A stretch of DNA of 64,000 nucleotides from an uncultured Bacilli bacterium (GCA_934725985.1 CAKVCX010000001.1:558001-622000); one strand, 5' to 3'; numbered from the stretch's first letter, positions 24,773 to 34,716 are shown. Notes: a model not told the origin generated them from the sequence alone. A program made the numbers and translations.

Positions 24773-25406
24773 TAAAGAATTAAAACTAGGCATCCATCCT
24801 TCTTGTTATTTTGTTTTTCTTTTTCCTTTCATGGTTTTTATTCCTAACTATCCCTTGGTTATTTGTTTCATTTTTCCTCTTTCCTTATTTCCAAATGTTA
24901 TTTTGTCTTTGATGAGTGAGAACAATGATTTAGAGTTTTCTCTTCTTATGCCAATTAGAAAAAAGGACTATGTGGCTTCAAAATTGTTTTCTTTTTTATT
25001 TTTGGAATTGACTACTATTTTAATTAGTGTCCCTTTAGTTCTTTTTCGTTATTTTTATATGCCTGCTTCGCTAGAAAATAATCCTGGATTAAATAACCCT
25101 TTATCATTATATGCAACCCTTTTTATCGGATATGGGTTGTTTAATTTTTTAATTTTTATTATCTATTTTAAAACTGCCCCAAAAAGGATCATGGCTTATT
25201 TAGTGGCAATGTTTGTTACTATCTTTTGGCTTTGTTTTGCTGGCATTATATTTGCTTTTATTCCTGGTATTGGCGATGCTTTAAATAAAGATAGTTGCTT
25301 AATATACCAACTAATTTATTTCTTTATTGGTTCGATTTTATTTATAATTATGACCATTATCACTAGCTTTATAAGTGTTAAGGAATTAGAAAGCAGAAAC
25401 CTTTGA
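24756..25406 (+). CDS. ABC-2 type transporter permease
   Basis: 216 residues with about six membrane segments. It starts MKALINKELKLGIHPS, the usual cytoplasmic lead-in of ABC-2 permeases, and has the SENNDLEFSLLMPIRKKDYVASKL coupling region of the ABC2_membrane_5 type. It forms the membrane half of the exporter with the ATPase before it. The next gene follows after one base. Substrate unknown. Confidence 0.85.
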   Translation: MKALINKELKLGIHPSCYFVFLFPFMVFIPNYPLVICFIFPLSLFPNVILSLMSENNDLEFSLLMPIRKKDYVASKLFSFLFLELTTILISVPLVLFRYFYMPASLENNPGLNNPLSLYATLFIGYGLFNFLIFIIYFKTAPKRIMAYLVAMFVTIFWLCFAGIIFAFIPGIGDALNKDSCLIYQLIYFFIGSILFIIMTIITSFISVKELESRNL

Positions 25407-25407
25407 T

Positions 25408-25773
25408 ATGGATATTGTTCTTTCCCCTAAATCACTTTTACCAATTTATAAGCAAATTGAAGAATGCATTAAATCTGATATTTTAAGTAGGAAATTAAAA
25501 GGAGATGAACCTCTCCCTTCAATTCGCCAATTGGCATCTAGCTTGAAAATATCTGTTATTACCATTAAAAACGCTTACGAAGAGTTAGAGAAAGATGGTT
25601 TTATTTATTCTTGTCCAGGAAAAGGGTTTTATGTTTGCTCTTTTACGCAAGAGCAATTAAGGCTTTATAAAAAAGCCATAGTTAAACAAACAATTGAAAA
25701 TCAAATGTCTTATTTAAGACGTATGGGCATTAGCGAAGAAGAAATAAAAGATGTTTTTAAAAATGTTAAATAG
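25408..25773 (+). CDS. GntR-family regulator, YtrA subfamily
   Basis: 121 residues: an N-terminal winged-helix (PIYKQIEECIKSDILSRK; PLPSIRQLASSLKISVITIK; AYEELEKDGFIYSCPGKGFY) and only a short C-terminal dimerisation helix, the hallmark of the YtrA subfamily. It probably represses the ABC genes that precede it. YtrA regulators are usually first in the operon; here the gene is last. It starts one base after the permease stop and overlaps the convergent MATE gene by 8 bases. Confidence 0.88.
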   Translation: MDIVLSPKSLLPIYKQIEECIKSDILSRKLKGDEPLPSIRQLASSLKISVITIKNAYEELEKDGFIYSCPGKGFYVCSFTQEQLRLYKKAIVKQTIENQMSYLRRMGISEEEIKDVFKNVK

Positions 25774-27163
25774 CTTTCTTTTCTTTGCTCGCTAGTTCGA
25801 TATTTACTTTTTTAAGGATGCAAATCATTGCGATTATGTTTGCGATTGAAGTTAATGTCCAAGAAATTGGGTAGACACTATATAACCAACCTACCGTATG
25901 AAAGTAGGGCAAATTAAATAATGTTTCAAGAAATAATATTCTAATTACCGTGCACCCGATTAAGGTGGAAATCATTGGGAATGTACTTCTTCTGCATCCT
26001 CTCATTATGCCACTAGAAATATCCATGACCCCGTCCAATACATAAGTTAGACCAACAACAAGCAGTCTTTCCTTTCCAGAAATCAAGGCTTGCTCTGTGT
26101 CTACATATAGTCCAAGCAATTGCCTATTGGCAAATATTACGATTATAGAAACCACCCCACAGAATAGAAAATTCCAAACCATAGAATAGAAAAATATTTT
26201 TTTAATGCTATTTTTATTTTTTGCCCCATAATTCGTAGCGGTAAAAGACATAGCGGCTGAATAAATTGCCTCTATTCCTGCATATATGTAACTTTCGATA
26301 TTGCTTGAGGCTATGGCCCCATCTTGAAGCTCTTTATTTTCTGGGGCCACTTGGTATAGCTTGGCTTGAATAAACACGTTTGGCAAAGCAAAGAAAAATC
26401 CTTGAAGACCTGCAGGCAAGCCTAATCTGACTATTTCTTTTAAAGAGGCGTTATCGATTCTCATTTGCTTCCACTCTAGCCTGACATAAGATTTTTTGTT
26501 AAAGAAAAAAGAAAGTATGGCTAAGATAGCTGAAATTATTTCTGAAATGACAGTCGCTATTGCTACGCCAGCCACATCCATTTTTAGCCAGGCAACAAAA
26601 GCAATGTCAGCTGCAACGTTAAATAATCCAGATATTAAAAGAATAAAGAATGGCGTAGCAGAATCTCCTTCGGCCCTCATTATTTGCGATAAGTAGTTAT
26701 AAACCATTAAAAAGGGCAAACCTAAGAAATAAATTTGCAAATAAGTGGTTGCCAAATCTATTAAATGGTCGCTTGTCCCCATGATTTCCAATAGATACCT
26801 AGAAGAAAAATATCCAATAATCCCAACTGTAATTCCGCTTATTACGGAGACTAGAAAGGACGTATGCAATATTTTCGAGGCTTTTTCTTTATTGTTGGCC
26901 CCTTTCGCATTACCTATAGCTACATTTGAACCCATAGCCATATTAGAAAAAACTACAATGACTAAATTTATTAAGGCCCCATTTGCTGCAACAGCCGCCA
27001 TGGAAGATTGCCCGCCACCCATGAAATGAACGGTGACTAGGTCGACCGTGGAATATAATAGTTGCAATACGGTTGTTAAAAATAAAGGCAAAGAAAATAA
27101 ACCTATTTTTGCAAATAAGTTCCCCTTTGTCATATCCATTTCTTTAAACAATTGTTTTCCCAT
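25766..27163 (-). CDS. MATE family efflux transporter
   Basis: 465 residues with about twelve membrane helices arranged as two repeats. Typical segments are FSLPLFLTTVLQLLYSTVDL near the start, IYFLGLPFLMVYNYLSQIMRAEGDS, and LDGVMDISSGIMRGCRRS in the second half. MATE proteins export cationic drugs or metabolites with Na+ or H+; the substrate cannot be told. The start ATG 27163 follows a weak purine-rich site. The gene is divergent from the membrane protein at 27361. Confidence 0.9.
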   Translation of the reverse strand: MGKQLFKEMDMTKGNLFAKIGLFSLPLFLTTVLQLLYSTVDLVTVHFMGGGQSSMAAVAANGALINLVIVVFSNMAMGSNVAIGNAKGANNKEKASKILHTSFLVSVISGITVGIIGYFSSRYLLEIMGTSDHLIDLATTYLQIYFLGLPFLMVYNYLSQIMRAEGDSATPFFILLISGLFNVAADIAFVAWLKMDVAGVAIATVISEIISAILAILSFFFNKKSYVRLEWKQMRIDNASLKEIVRLGLPAGLQGFFFALPNVFIQAKLYQVAPENKELQDGAIASSNIESYIYAGIEAIYSAAMSFTATNYGAKNKNSIKKIFFYSMVWNFLFCGVVSIIVIFANRQLLGLYVDTEQALISGKERLLVVGLTYVLDGVMDISSGIMRGCRRSTFPMISTLIGCTVIRILFLETLFNLPYFHTVGWLYSVYPISWTLTSIANIIAMICILKKVNIELASKEKKAI

Positions 27164-27360
27164 AAAATGACTGCATGCTATTCTAAAATTTTCTATTGTT
27201 TTTTCAATACGTTAAGCTCTTTTTTCTTTTGCTTGCTACTATTTTAAAGAAAAATTGTTAAAAATATTGATTATTGTTAAAAAATTCACATATTTTATTG
27301 AAGAAAATATTAGACCCGTGTACGATTATGACGTTAAATTTAGACTTGAAGGAGTTTTTT

Positions 27361-28575
27361 ATGGCAAAAGAAAATAAGTGGATTTGCAAGAAATCTAACT
27401 TAACCCTCGTCGTTGGCGGAGTTTTGTTTGCCCTCGCCATCATTTACATGAATATCGCTGGAGCAATCGGCGCTATCCCATTCTCTACTTCTTATCCTTG
27501 GGGAATTATTCCTGGGACGGGTTGGTTCTGGGGCTCGTTTGCTGCTGATCCTGGCTGGACCGGGACAGGACGCCTTTTTTGGGGCAATTTAGCTTGGTAT
27601 CGTTGCCTAGCTGTCACTATTTGCTACCTTTCTATCTTTGTTACCGTAGTAGGTTTGGTTTTTGTTGTTTTAAGAAAGAAGTTTAAATCATTAATCAATC
27701 TACTTGCCGCTTTATTTGTTGCATTTTTTGCTTCTTACGTTTTTGTTTCCTTTATGCTTCCTTTAGATAGAGGCGTTATTTGGAGATCGGCTGCTTTTAA
27801 TTATACGATTGTTTTGTCTTTGTCTTTGCTTTCTATGTTCTTCTTATCGGTTTCAAGCTATCTTTCTTTAAGGAATGAAGTTGAAACCTTTAGCGAAAAA
27901 GAAGCTCGTCAAGCCGCTAGAGAAGAATATCTCAATATGAAAGCCACCGAAGGCAAGACTTATACCGAAAATGAAATTCGTGCAATCGTTAGGGAAGAAA
28001 TGACTTCGGAAAAAGAAAAGATTTATACCGAACCAGAAATCAGAGAAATTGTAATTGATGAGCTTTCAAAGCACCAAAACGTAGAAACTATAAAAGAAGT
28101 CGAAGAGAATAAGGCTGAAGAAAAACCAGTTGAAGTTGAAACTGAAACTATAGCAGATGAAGAATCTAACGATCCATTCGCAAATTTAGGGTCAAAACGC
28201 CGTGCATCTTTTGAAACAAAATTAAAGAATAGTGAATATGATTTGCGTCATAAATATTATGATTTAAGAGATTACGTTAAATCTTATGGAATAAAGAATA
28301 GAATTTCTATTCCAGGAGATACTTTCTCTGCTAAAAGAGAAAAACTTGTGTTCATAACTATTTCTGGCAAAAAGTTAAAAGTATCCTTTGCTCTTGATCC
28401 AAAAGAATATGAACAAACCCCAATTCCAGTTGAAACCAATACTTCTAAAAAGATGGCTGACATGCCTCTTTGCTTTAGAGTAAAAAGTGACCTCTCCTTT
28501 AGAAGAGCTTGCAAATTAGTTGACGATTTAATGGCTAAAAAAGGCTATAAGAAATTAGATTCTAATAAGAAGTAA
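27361..28575 (+). CDS. Membrane protein with four N-terminal helices and a conserved C-terminal domain of unknown function
   Basis: 404 residues. Four membrane segments occupy about 15-185. A charged linker follows, with a partial duplication of the phrase YTExEIRxIVxxE (residues about 200-240) and an acidic stretch. The last 125 residues (LRHKYYDLRDYVKSYGIKNR; SGKKLKVSFALDPKEYE; DMPLCFRVKSDLSFRRACKL) form a compact domain that I recall from many gut Firmicute proteins, without known function. GAAGGAG is 8 bases before ATG 27361, which decides the start over an upstream ATG at 27274. A terminator follows. Confidence 0.7.
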   Translation: MAKENKWICKKSNLTLVVGGVLFALAIIYMNIAGAIGAIPFSTSYPWGIIPGTGWFWGSFAADPGWTGTGRLFWGNLAWYRCLAVTICYLSIFVTVVGLVFVVLRKKFKSLINLLAALFVAFFASYVFVSFMLPLDRGVIWRSAAFNYTIVLSLSLLSMFFLSVSSYLSLRNEVETFSEKEARQAAREEYLNMKATEGKTYTENEIRAIVREEMTSEKEKIYTEPEIREIVIDELSKHQNVETIKEVEENKAEEKPVEVETETIADEESNDPFANLGSKRRASFETKLKNSEYDLRHKYYDLRDYVKSYGIKNRISIPGDTFSAKREKLVFITISGKKLKVSFALDPKEYEQTPIPVETNTSKKMADMPLCFRVKSDLSFRRACKLVDDLMAKKGYKKLDSNKK

Positions 28576-28585
28576 ATAGATCTCT

Positions 28586-28612
28586 AAGGGCAGGGAAACC
28601 TGCCCTTTTTTT
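28586..28612 (+). terminator. Intrinsic terminator
   Basis: AAGGGCAGG and CCTGCCCTT pair around a GAAA tetraloop, followed by T to 28612. One of the strongest terminators in the window. Confidence 0.93.
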
Positions 28613-28675
28613 AATGCACCTTTGTTGAATTGTATTTCTTCTTTATTAAAATAAATATAGAAGAGGTAAATTGAT

Positions 28676-29875
28676 ATGCATTGCGAAACTAAAATACTTG
28701 ATGATTTATATTATGTCGGTTCTAGCGATAGGCGCTTGGCTTTGTTTGAAAACGTATATCCGATTCCAAACGGAGTCAGTTATAACTCTTATCTATACTT
28801 AGATGAAAAAACCGCATTGCTTGACACCGTTGATGCTTCTGCCCTCGATGTTTTTTTAGAAAATGTTGATTTCCTGTTAAAGGGGAGAAAACTTGATTAT
28901 CTAATAGTTGATCATATGGAGCCGGATCATTCTGCGTGCATTGCAGAGCTTTGTTTGCGTCATATAGACATGACTATTGTAACTAATGCCATGGGCAAGA
29001 AGTTTTTGCTTAATTTTTTTCCTGATATAAAAAATGAAATCTTAATAATAAAAGAAGGGGATCAATTAAATATAGGAAAGCATAAATTTTCTTTTGTAAT
29101 GGCTCCGATGGTTCATTGGCCCGAAGTTATGTTTACATTCGAACATAGTGAGGGCGTTTTGTTTTCTGCTGATGCTTTTGGAACTTTTGGGGCGATAGAT
29201 GGAGATTTATTTATTGATTCTAATGAGCTTCTTCCTTCTTATATTTCCGAGTCTAGGCGATATTATGCGAATATAGTTGGGAAATATGGGGATCAGGTGA
29301 ATATTGTTTTAAAGAAAGCATCCTCCTTAGATATCAAGATGATCTGCCCGCTGCATGGGCCCATTTATAGAAAAGAGATAACTCGTATTGTCGGTTTATA
29401 TAAAAAGTGGGCTAGTTACGAAGCAGAAGATAATGATGGTGTTTTGCTTTGCTATGGTTCAATTTATGGCAATACAAAAAACGCTGTGGATATACTGGCC
29501 AATATGTTAATGAATAAAGGCGTTAAAAATATTGTTACCTATGATGTATCTAAAACTGACCAATCTATTTTGATAGGCGAGGCTTTCAGGGTCAAAACAA
29601 TCATACTTGCTTCCGTTACTTATAATGCAGGGGCTTTTGTTAAGATGGAAGAATTCCTACATGATTTGGCGGCACATAAAATACGTAACAAGACATTTGG
29701 TTTCATTGAAAATGGTTCGTGGGCCCCAATGGCCAAAAACGCCATGAAAGCAATCCTAAAGGATTTAGAAGGCTGCTCGTTTTTGCAAAATAGTCTAACC
29801 ATTGTAAGCAAGTTAAAAAATAATCAATTAAATGAGTTAGAAAAGATGGCTGATGAAATTGCTTCATCTATTTGA
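28676..29875 (+). CDS. fprA: Flavodiiron protein (FprA family)
   Basis: 399 residues: an N-terminal metallo-beta-lactamase-like diiron domain with H80-M-E82-P-D84-H85 and later APMVHWPEVMF and CPLHGPIY, and a C-terminal flavodoxin domain (LLCYGSIYGNTKNAVDILA) that binds FMN. Flavodiiron proteins reduce O2 to water or NO to N2O in anaerobes. There is no rubredoxin fusion. GAGGTAAATTGAT lies before ATG 28676. The gene is monocistronic, between two strong terminators. It points to an anaerobic, oxygen-stressed lifestyle. Confidence 0.94.
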   Translation: MHCETKILDDLYYVGSSDRRLALFENVYPIPNGVSYNSYLYLDEKTALLDTVDASALDVFLENVDFLLKGRKLDYLIVDHMEPDHSACIAELCLRHIDMTIVTNAMGKKFLLNFFPDIKNEILIIKEGDQLNIGKHKFSFVMAPMVHWPEVMFTFEHSEGVLFSADAFGTFGAIDGDLFIDSNELLPSYISESRRYYANIVGKYGDQVNIVLKKASSLDIKMICPLHGPIYRKEITRIVGLYKKWASYEAEDNDGVLLCYGSIYGNTKNAVDILANMLMNKGVKNIVTYDVSKTDQSILIGEAFRVKTIILASVTYNAGAFVKMEEFLHDLAAHKIRNKTFGFIENGSWAPMAKNAMKAILKDLEGCSFLQNSLTIVSKLKNNQLNELEKMADEIASSI

Positions 29876-29898
29876 AACATTTAGACTCGTCTAAAAAC

Positions 29899-29924
29899 AA
29901 GCGAGCTACCTTGCTCGCTTTTCT
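29899..29924 (+). terminator. Intrinsic terminator after fprA
   Basis: AAGCGAGC and GCTCGCTT pair around TACCTT, followed by TTCT. Confidence 0.88.
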
Positions 29925-29945
29925 ATTGCCATTTATAATCAAGGC

Positions 29946-30305
29946 ATGGATAAAAATGATGAAGTAGTAGAAGTGGAAGTCGAAAAAGAAAAAATCGATA
30001 CACCAAAAAATAATGAAAAGCCCAAAAAGACTTTAAGCGATTATTCGAATAAAATTCATTTTTATACCAGCCTTGCCTTGCTTGGCAGTAAATATGGATT
30101 TACCGCCATGATTCTTGCTTCGTTGTCGGGTTTCATTTTTTCTATTCTTTATTCTGAAAATCATTCTTCGACAATGCTTATATTGCTGATTGTTTGTTTT
30201 AGCTTGGCATTTGTTTCGTTGCTATTTTATGTTGCTGGTCTTATTTGCGGAAGCTTGGCAAAAAAATATATGAAAAAGGACCCTAATTATTCATCTAAAC
30301 TGTAA
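29946..30305 (+). CDS. Hypothetical small membrane protein
   Basis: 119 residues. A highly charged N-terminus (EVVEVEVEKEKIDTPKNNEK) precedes two hydrophobic segments at about 47-70 and 77-101. No motif is recognised. The start ATG is 22 bases after the fprA terminator, with AAGGC as a weak ribosome site. The 143 bases that follow contain nothing I can name. Confidence 0.55.
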   Translation: MDKNDEVVEVEVEKEKIDTPKNNEKPKKTLSDYSNKIHFYTSLALLGSKYGFTAMILASLSGFIFSILYSENHSSTMLILLIVCFSLAFVSLLFYVAGLICGSLAKKYMKKDPNYSSKL

Positions 30306-30448
30306 AAGAAAGCATCCATGTGTCTCGCTTATTAAAGTAAGTGTTGCTTGAATAGTCTTTGATAATGCTTTAGGCAATCACTCTTTTGCTTGAAAGAACA
30401 TAACTGTAGCTATTTTTCTATAATTGTTTTTTGGTTTAAAATATAAGC

Positions 30449-31387
30449 ATGGCATTTAAAAAAAGACTGACTTATATAAATTTCTTTATAAGGAATGTCC
30501 CTGCATTCCTAAAATATAAGATATTTAAAAAGCCTAGAAATTTATCGCATTTTTGTGGAGCAAAGGGCATTGATTTAGATTATACCAATTTAATTTTGAA
30601 TAAGGCTTTGTCAACTTCTAACCCTTTTTGTGCGATTAGGTTTGGGGCGGTGGAATTAAGTTGTTTAAATAACCATGAAAAAATAGAACTTAATTTTAAA
30701 CGTAAATATAAAGACAGCGTTATCTATTCTATGAAAAACAATGCTGGTTTTTTTCCTCCTACTCAAAAGAATTTGCAAAAATATGGGGATGTATTTTTGC
30801 CTCTTTTAAACAAAGTAGACTACTTAGGTATATCAGGCGCTCATATGGAAGATTATTTTTATTCTAGGTATTGCAAAAATGCCACCCCGATTCTTTATGA
30901 AGGGATGGAGCCCTTAAGAGGAGACTGGATAAAAAAACTGGAAGGGAAAAATGTCCTTGTCGTTTCTCCTTTTGCCAAAGACATAGAGGCACAATATAAA
31001 AAAATCGATTTAATATTCAATGATGAAAAAATCGTCCCTAGGTTTAATTTAATGACAGTAGAAACTCCATTAACATTAGCAGATGAAACTATAGAGGATT
31101 CTTCTTTTTTTAAGTTGCTTTCTTCCTTATATAAAAAAATCGATTCATATGATTACGATGTAGCTTTAATTGGAGCAGGCGCGTATGGTTCATTTTTAGC
31201 TATTCATTGCAAAGAAAAAGGAAAGATAGGCATTCAAACTGGAGGGGCTACTCCAACAATGTTTGGAATTATGGGAAAAAGGTGGGAAAATAGAACTCAC
31301 GTGAATAAATATGTTAATTCTTATTGGATTAGGCCAAGTCGAAAACCAAAGGGTTATGAAAAGATAGAGAAAGGGGCTTATTGGTGA
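30449..31387 (+). CDS. GT-D fold glycosyltransferase-like protein
   Basis: 312 residues. The segment NPFCAIRFGAVELSCL corresponds to the RFGxxE motif of GT-D (DUF1792) glycosyltransferases, and YDVALIGAGAYGSFLAIHCKEKGKIGIQTGGATP matches their C-terminal nucleotide-sugar region. It is likely to add a sugar in cell-surface glycan assembly. It is the first gene of a three-gene set with a Wzy-like protein and a lipoprotein. No membrane segment is evident. Confidence in the fold is moderate; donor and acceptor are unknown. Confidence 0.68.
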   Translation: MAFKKRLTYINFFIRNVPAFLKYKIFKKPRNLSHFCGAKGIDLDYTNLILNKALSTSNPFCAIRFGAVELSCLNNHEKIELNFKRKYKDSVIYSMKNNAGFFPPTQKNLQKYGDVFLPLLNKVDYLGISGAHMEDYFYSRYCKNATPILYEGMEPLRGDWIKKLEGKNVLVVSPFAKDIEAQYKKIDLIFNDEKIVPRFNLMTVETPLTLADETIEDSSFFKLLSSLYKKIDSYDYDVALIGAGAYGSFLAIHCKEKGKIGIQTGGATPTMFGIMGKRWENRTHVNKYVNSYWIRPSRKPKGYEKIEKGAYW

Positions 31388-31390
31388 TTT

Positions 31391-32893
31391 ATGGAAAAAG
31401 AAAATGAAAAAAATGGTGATTCATTAAAAAGATATGATACGGTTTTGGCATTTTTATCTTTAGAAGTAATGGCCTTGACTTGTTTTGGCTTTGCCGGCTC
31501 TACAGGCCTAACATTTTTAAGGGCTATAGGTTTTTGCCTTAGTTTATTTTTGGTTCCATTCTTGCTAAATGCGACAAAGCAAGAGGAACTATCAAAAAAA
31601 GGAATCTTCCTCCTTTCCGTTTTATCCTTGTTTACTATTTTGTTAGGCTATTCTTCCTTTTGGGTAAAAATGTATTCATCTAACGCCTTTTCTATGATTG
31701 TTCAAAATTTAATGGTAGTTATTGGCTTTGCCGGCTTCTTTTTACTAGGATATGGGCTTAAATATTTAAAAGTAGTTAAGGCTCAATATGTTGCTTTTTC
31801 TTTTTTAAGTGGAATAGCTATTTTAGTTTTTATTACTATGATTTATTCTCTTGCCCGGTATGGCTTTTTCTATGCCGCTTTAAATCCTAATAAGGTTTAT
31901 TATTTTGATGGAGTTGTTTTTTCTATAGCTAATGAAGGAAAGTATTTAGATGGCTTTTCTTTTGTTGAGGCTTCTTTATCATTTTGCAAACTAGGTTCAT
32001 TTATTTTAGCTAGCGCTGGAGCCGCTTTACCATTTTTCTTTGAAAAGAAAGAAAAGAAAAAAGCTCTTATTTTGCTTGGTTTTGCCTTGCTGGGTCTACT
32101 TGATATGGTTTTTGTGCCATTTAAAAAAGGCTTATTGCTTCTTTTAATAGTTTACCTATTTGCTGCTTTGATATTCCTTTGTAGGTATTTTGTTAAAAAA
32201 GATGCTAAGAGTAAAAAAATCACACTTCTGACCGTTAATATTGTTTATTACTGTCTTGCCTTCATAGTTAGTTTGTTTGTATTTTTAATTTTGCTTGATG
32301 GGTTTTTAGGGCAAGAAAAGGGGTTCCTCGACAATTTGCCGTTACTTGGACGTTATTATAAGGAAGGTGCTATTTTGTATAGACTAAGAGAGTCCGTTTC
32401 TAGTTTATTCTTTGAATTGGATGCAGCCGAAATTCGTCATATAACCTTTTCTTCGTTTATTTCGACGTTATTTGGCTCTTCTACATTGACTACTTATAAT
32501 TTGCCCTTTTTTGAATTCACTATCTTATTTCAAAATGGATTAGTTTCATTTATTTTGTTGATGATTCTAATTTTCGTCTTTTTAAAGATGGGAATTAATA
32601 GGCTTTTATGTGAAGATACATCTATTGAAATTGCTTCTTTATGGATGTCCTTGTTTGGCGTCTTTATTTACTTATCTTTACTAAATGAAGAAATGCCATT
32701 TAGACATTTAAGTGAAATAGATAATGTCTTTTCTCCAAGAGGAAGCAACTTTGTATCTATTTCAAGATTAAATATTTCTTTGATAATTTATTTTTTAATG
32801 GGCTACCTTTGCGATTTTTTAACAAAGAAGAAAAATGGTATAAACAATGTCGTGACAAGTCCAAAACTAAGTGAGGTTAAAGTAGATGAATAA
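31391..32893 (+). CDS. Wzy-like O-antigen/polysaccharide polymerase (membrane)
   Basis: 500 residues with about twelve to thirteen hydrophobic segments and a longer polar loop between the last helices (NEEMPFRHLSEIDNVFSPRGSN), as in Wzy polymerases and O-antigen ligases. These families are too divergent for motif proof, so the call rests on topology and on neighbours: glycosyltransferases, a Wzx flippase and a TupA-like protein. It starts four bases after the GT-D gene and overlaps the lipoprotein gene by 8 bases. Confidence 0.6.
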   Translation: MEKENEKNGDSLKRYDTVLAFLSLEVMALTCFGFAGSTGLTFLRAIGFCLSLFLVPFLLNATKQEELSKKGIFLLSVLSLFTILLGYSSFWVKMYSSNAFSMIVQNLMVVIGFAGFFLLGYGLKYLKVVKAQYVAFSFLSGIAILVFITMIYSLARYGFFYAALNPNKVYYFDGVVFSIANEGKYLDGFSFVEASLSFCKLGSFILASAGAALPFFFEKKEKKKALILLGFALLGLLDMVFVPFKKGLLLLLIVYLFAALIFLCRYFVKKDAKSKKITLLTVNIVYYCLAFIVSLFVFLILLDGFLGQEKGFLDNLPLLGRYYKEGAILYRLRESVSSLFFELDAAEIRHITFSSFISTLFGSSTLTTYNLPFFEFTILFQNGLVSFILLMILIFVFLKMGINRLLCEDTSIEIASLWMSLFGVFIYLSLLNEEMPFRHLSEIDNVFSPRGSNFVSISRLNISLIIYFLMGYLCDFLTKKKNGINNVVTSPKLSEVKVDE

Positions 32894-33809
32894 AAAAAGA
32901 ATTTTGTGCCTGTCTTTCCTTTCTCTTTTTCTATTTTCCTGCGCGGATAGTAATGAACTCTATGATGGCGATGCTTATGTAAGTCATGTTTTTATTAAGA
33001 ATAGATATAATCATTATGATGATGGTTTAAAAGAAGCTAGAGCAATATCTAATGTTTCGACTTTAACTAACGGCACAGGGCAAAACCAATATTTTGCTGG
33101 TTCTGGAAATTTTAATTCCCCTTCTTCTTGCTATGGATTTGGGCAAGCTAAACAAAAACATCCAGAATATTTTAAAAGGAGCAACGGGGTTGATGACTTG
33201 CTTTGGGAGCCGGATATTAAAAACGATGGGGTAGGAGTTTGGACTGATCAATCAAGTCTTTATGATGTTGCTTATGGTCAAACAAAAAAACTTGCTAGAA
33301 TCGATCCTTCTTTTAGAAAAGGATATTTATCCAAGCTTTATAATGGTCAAGTAAGATGCAATGCCTGGAGCTCTTATTCTCTTGTTGAATTAGATGAATC
33401 AGGTTATGGGACAAGGTTCCCTTTAGAATTATCATCTGCGCCGTATTTTGCTTTTTCTGCTAGAGGTGGCAGCGATACCATCGATAGCGGCCGAGGCAGA
33501 GTTACTACTTTTGATATTAATGTTACTTTTTATAAACTAAACGAAGAAAACAAATGCACGGCTTCAACGTTTTTATTAAAGGAAGTTAAATTGCAGACTA
33601 ATAGGTCGGCTGAGCTCACTTCTTTAGTAGGATTTTATTTTGATGATATAAATTACGATCCAAAAGGGGTTGTTGGGATGTCTATTGATTTTAAATTAGT
33701 TTTTGACGATTGTGAATTTCAGACATCCGCTAATTTTGATGAGGATTCCCCTAACTATGTTGGGTTAATGCTTTTAGAGGTATTTTTTCCTGATTCTACT
33801 TGGAATTAG
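32886..33809 (+). CDS. Lipoprotein of unknown function
   Basis: 307 residues with a lipoprotein signal: MNKKRILCLSFLSLFLFSC, where LFSC is the lipobox and Cys19 the lipidated residue. The exported part is rich in aromatic and glycine residues (GFGQAKQKHPEYFKRSNGVD; FAFSARGGSDTIDSGRGR), perhaps a beta-sandwich that binds carbohydrate. It is co-translated with the polymerase gene before it and overlaps the convergent TupA-like gene by 14 bases. Function unknown. Confidence 0.75.
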   Translation: MNKKRILCLSFLSLFLFSCADSNELYDGDAYVSHVFIKNRYNHYDDGLKEARAISNVSTLTNGTGQNQYFAGSGNFNSPSSCYGFGQAKQKHPEYFKRSNGVDDLLWEPDIKNDGVGVWTDQSSLYDVAYGQTKKLARIDPSFRKGYLSKLYNGQVRCNAWSSYSLVELDESGYGTRFPLELSSAPYFAFSARGGSDTIDSGRGRVTTFDINVTFYKLNEENKCTASTFLLKEVKLQTNRSAELTSLVGFYFDDINYDPKGVVGMSIDFKLVFDDCEFQTSANFDEDSPNYVGLMLLEVFFPDSTWN

Positions 33810-34716
33810 TTTTCATATATTTTGAAATATCTAACCATTTTCCCATTTCAAAATCGACTTTGTCATCATCTAATATCAAAGTTCCTTTTGCCGGGGTAAA
33901 AGTCATCTCGCTAAAATATATTTTCCCATTTATGTTATAACAATCAAATCTTACAAAAGGAAATTGTTTGCAACAATCTTCCGCCATTTTAACCATGTTA
34001 GAAAAATTAGATGGTTTTTCAGGACATTTATCCGCTTTTTTCCAACCATTAAATTGACTGCCGTCAAACGGGGTATAGTCAATGTAGAGTTCAGTATAAC
34101 GTATATCATTTCCCCTTCCTGTTACTACATAAAGATTTCTAGCTTTCCCATTGTAGACATGTATTTTATATTCAGTTGGCAAATTAGATGGTCCGCCAAT
34201 ATATTCTTCTATTATTATTTGAGGTTTGATTTTGGAATAATGTCTTTCTAGCGTCATTTTTCCATAATCTTTTTTTAGCCATTTATTAAATTTCTTTTTC
34301 GCTAATGCGATATTTAAATCGTCTTTGTTTTTAACAATTATATTAAACCCTGACGCATGGCTTGCTTTTAAAACAAAACTTTTAGGCAATTTTGAAAAAT
34401 CTATGTCTTCGAATCTATCGAATACACCTAAACAGGGAATCAAGGAATCGGCATACCCTTTTTCCTTTATATATTCGCGTACTGTCACCCTTCCGGCGCA
34501 TCTAGAGACTTCATCCCATTTTGGGAAGACATAATATCTTAAGTATTGTAGTTTTTCGGTATAACGGGTCGGGTTTTTTAGATTTAATTTATGGTGGGTT
34601 ATATATCTATATTGCAATTTTATGTATGCTAAAGGTGATATAAACTTTATTAGTTTTCTTGTGGATACACCGATAAATCTTTTTAATTTATTTTCCTTTA
34701 AATTTGGATTACTCAT
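33796..34716 (-). CDS. TupA-like ATP-grasp protein
   Basis: 306 residues of the TupA-like ATP-grasp family, named after a teichuronopeptide biosynthesis protein. Diagnostic segments are NLKNPTRYTEKLQYLRYYVF, PKSFVLKASHASGFNIIV, PQIIIEEYIGG, PTEYKIHVYNGKARNLYV and FVRFDCYNINGKIYFSEMTF with the metal-binding acidic residues near the end. Such enzymes are thought to ligate an amino acid or similar group to a surface glycan. It overlaps the upstream flippase gene by 8 bases. Confidence 0.85.
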   Translation of the reverse strand: MSNPNLKENKLKRFIGVSTRKLIKFISPLAYIKLQYRYITHHKLNLKNPTRYTEKLQYLRYYVFPKWDEVSRCAGRVTVREYIKEKGYADSLIPCLGVFDRFEDIDFSKLPKSFVLKASHASGFNIIVKNKDDLNIALAKKKFNKWLKKDYGKMTLERHYSKIKPQIIIEEYIGGPSNLPTEYKIHVYNGKARNLYVVTGRGNDIRYTELYIDYTPFDGSQFNGWKKADKCPEKPSNFSNMVKMAEDCCKQFPFVRFDCYNINGKIYFSEMTFTPAKGTLILDDDKVDFEMGKWLDISKYMKTNSK

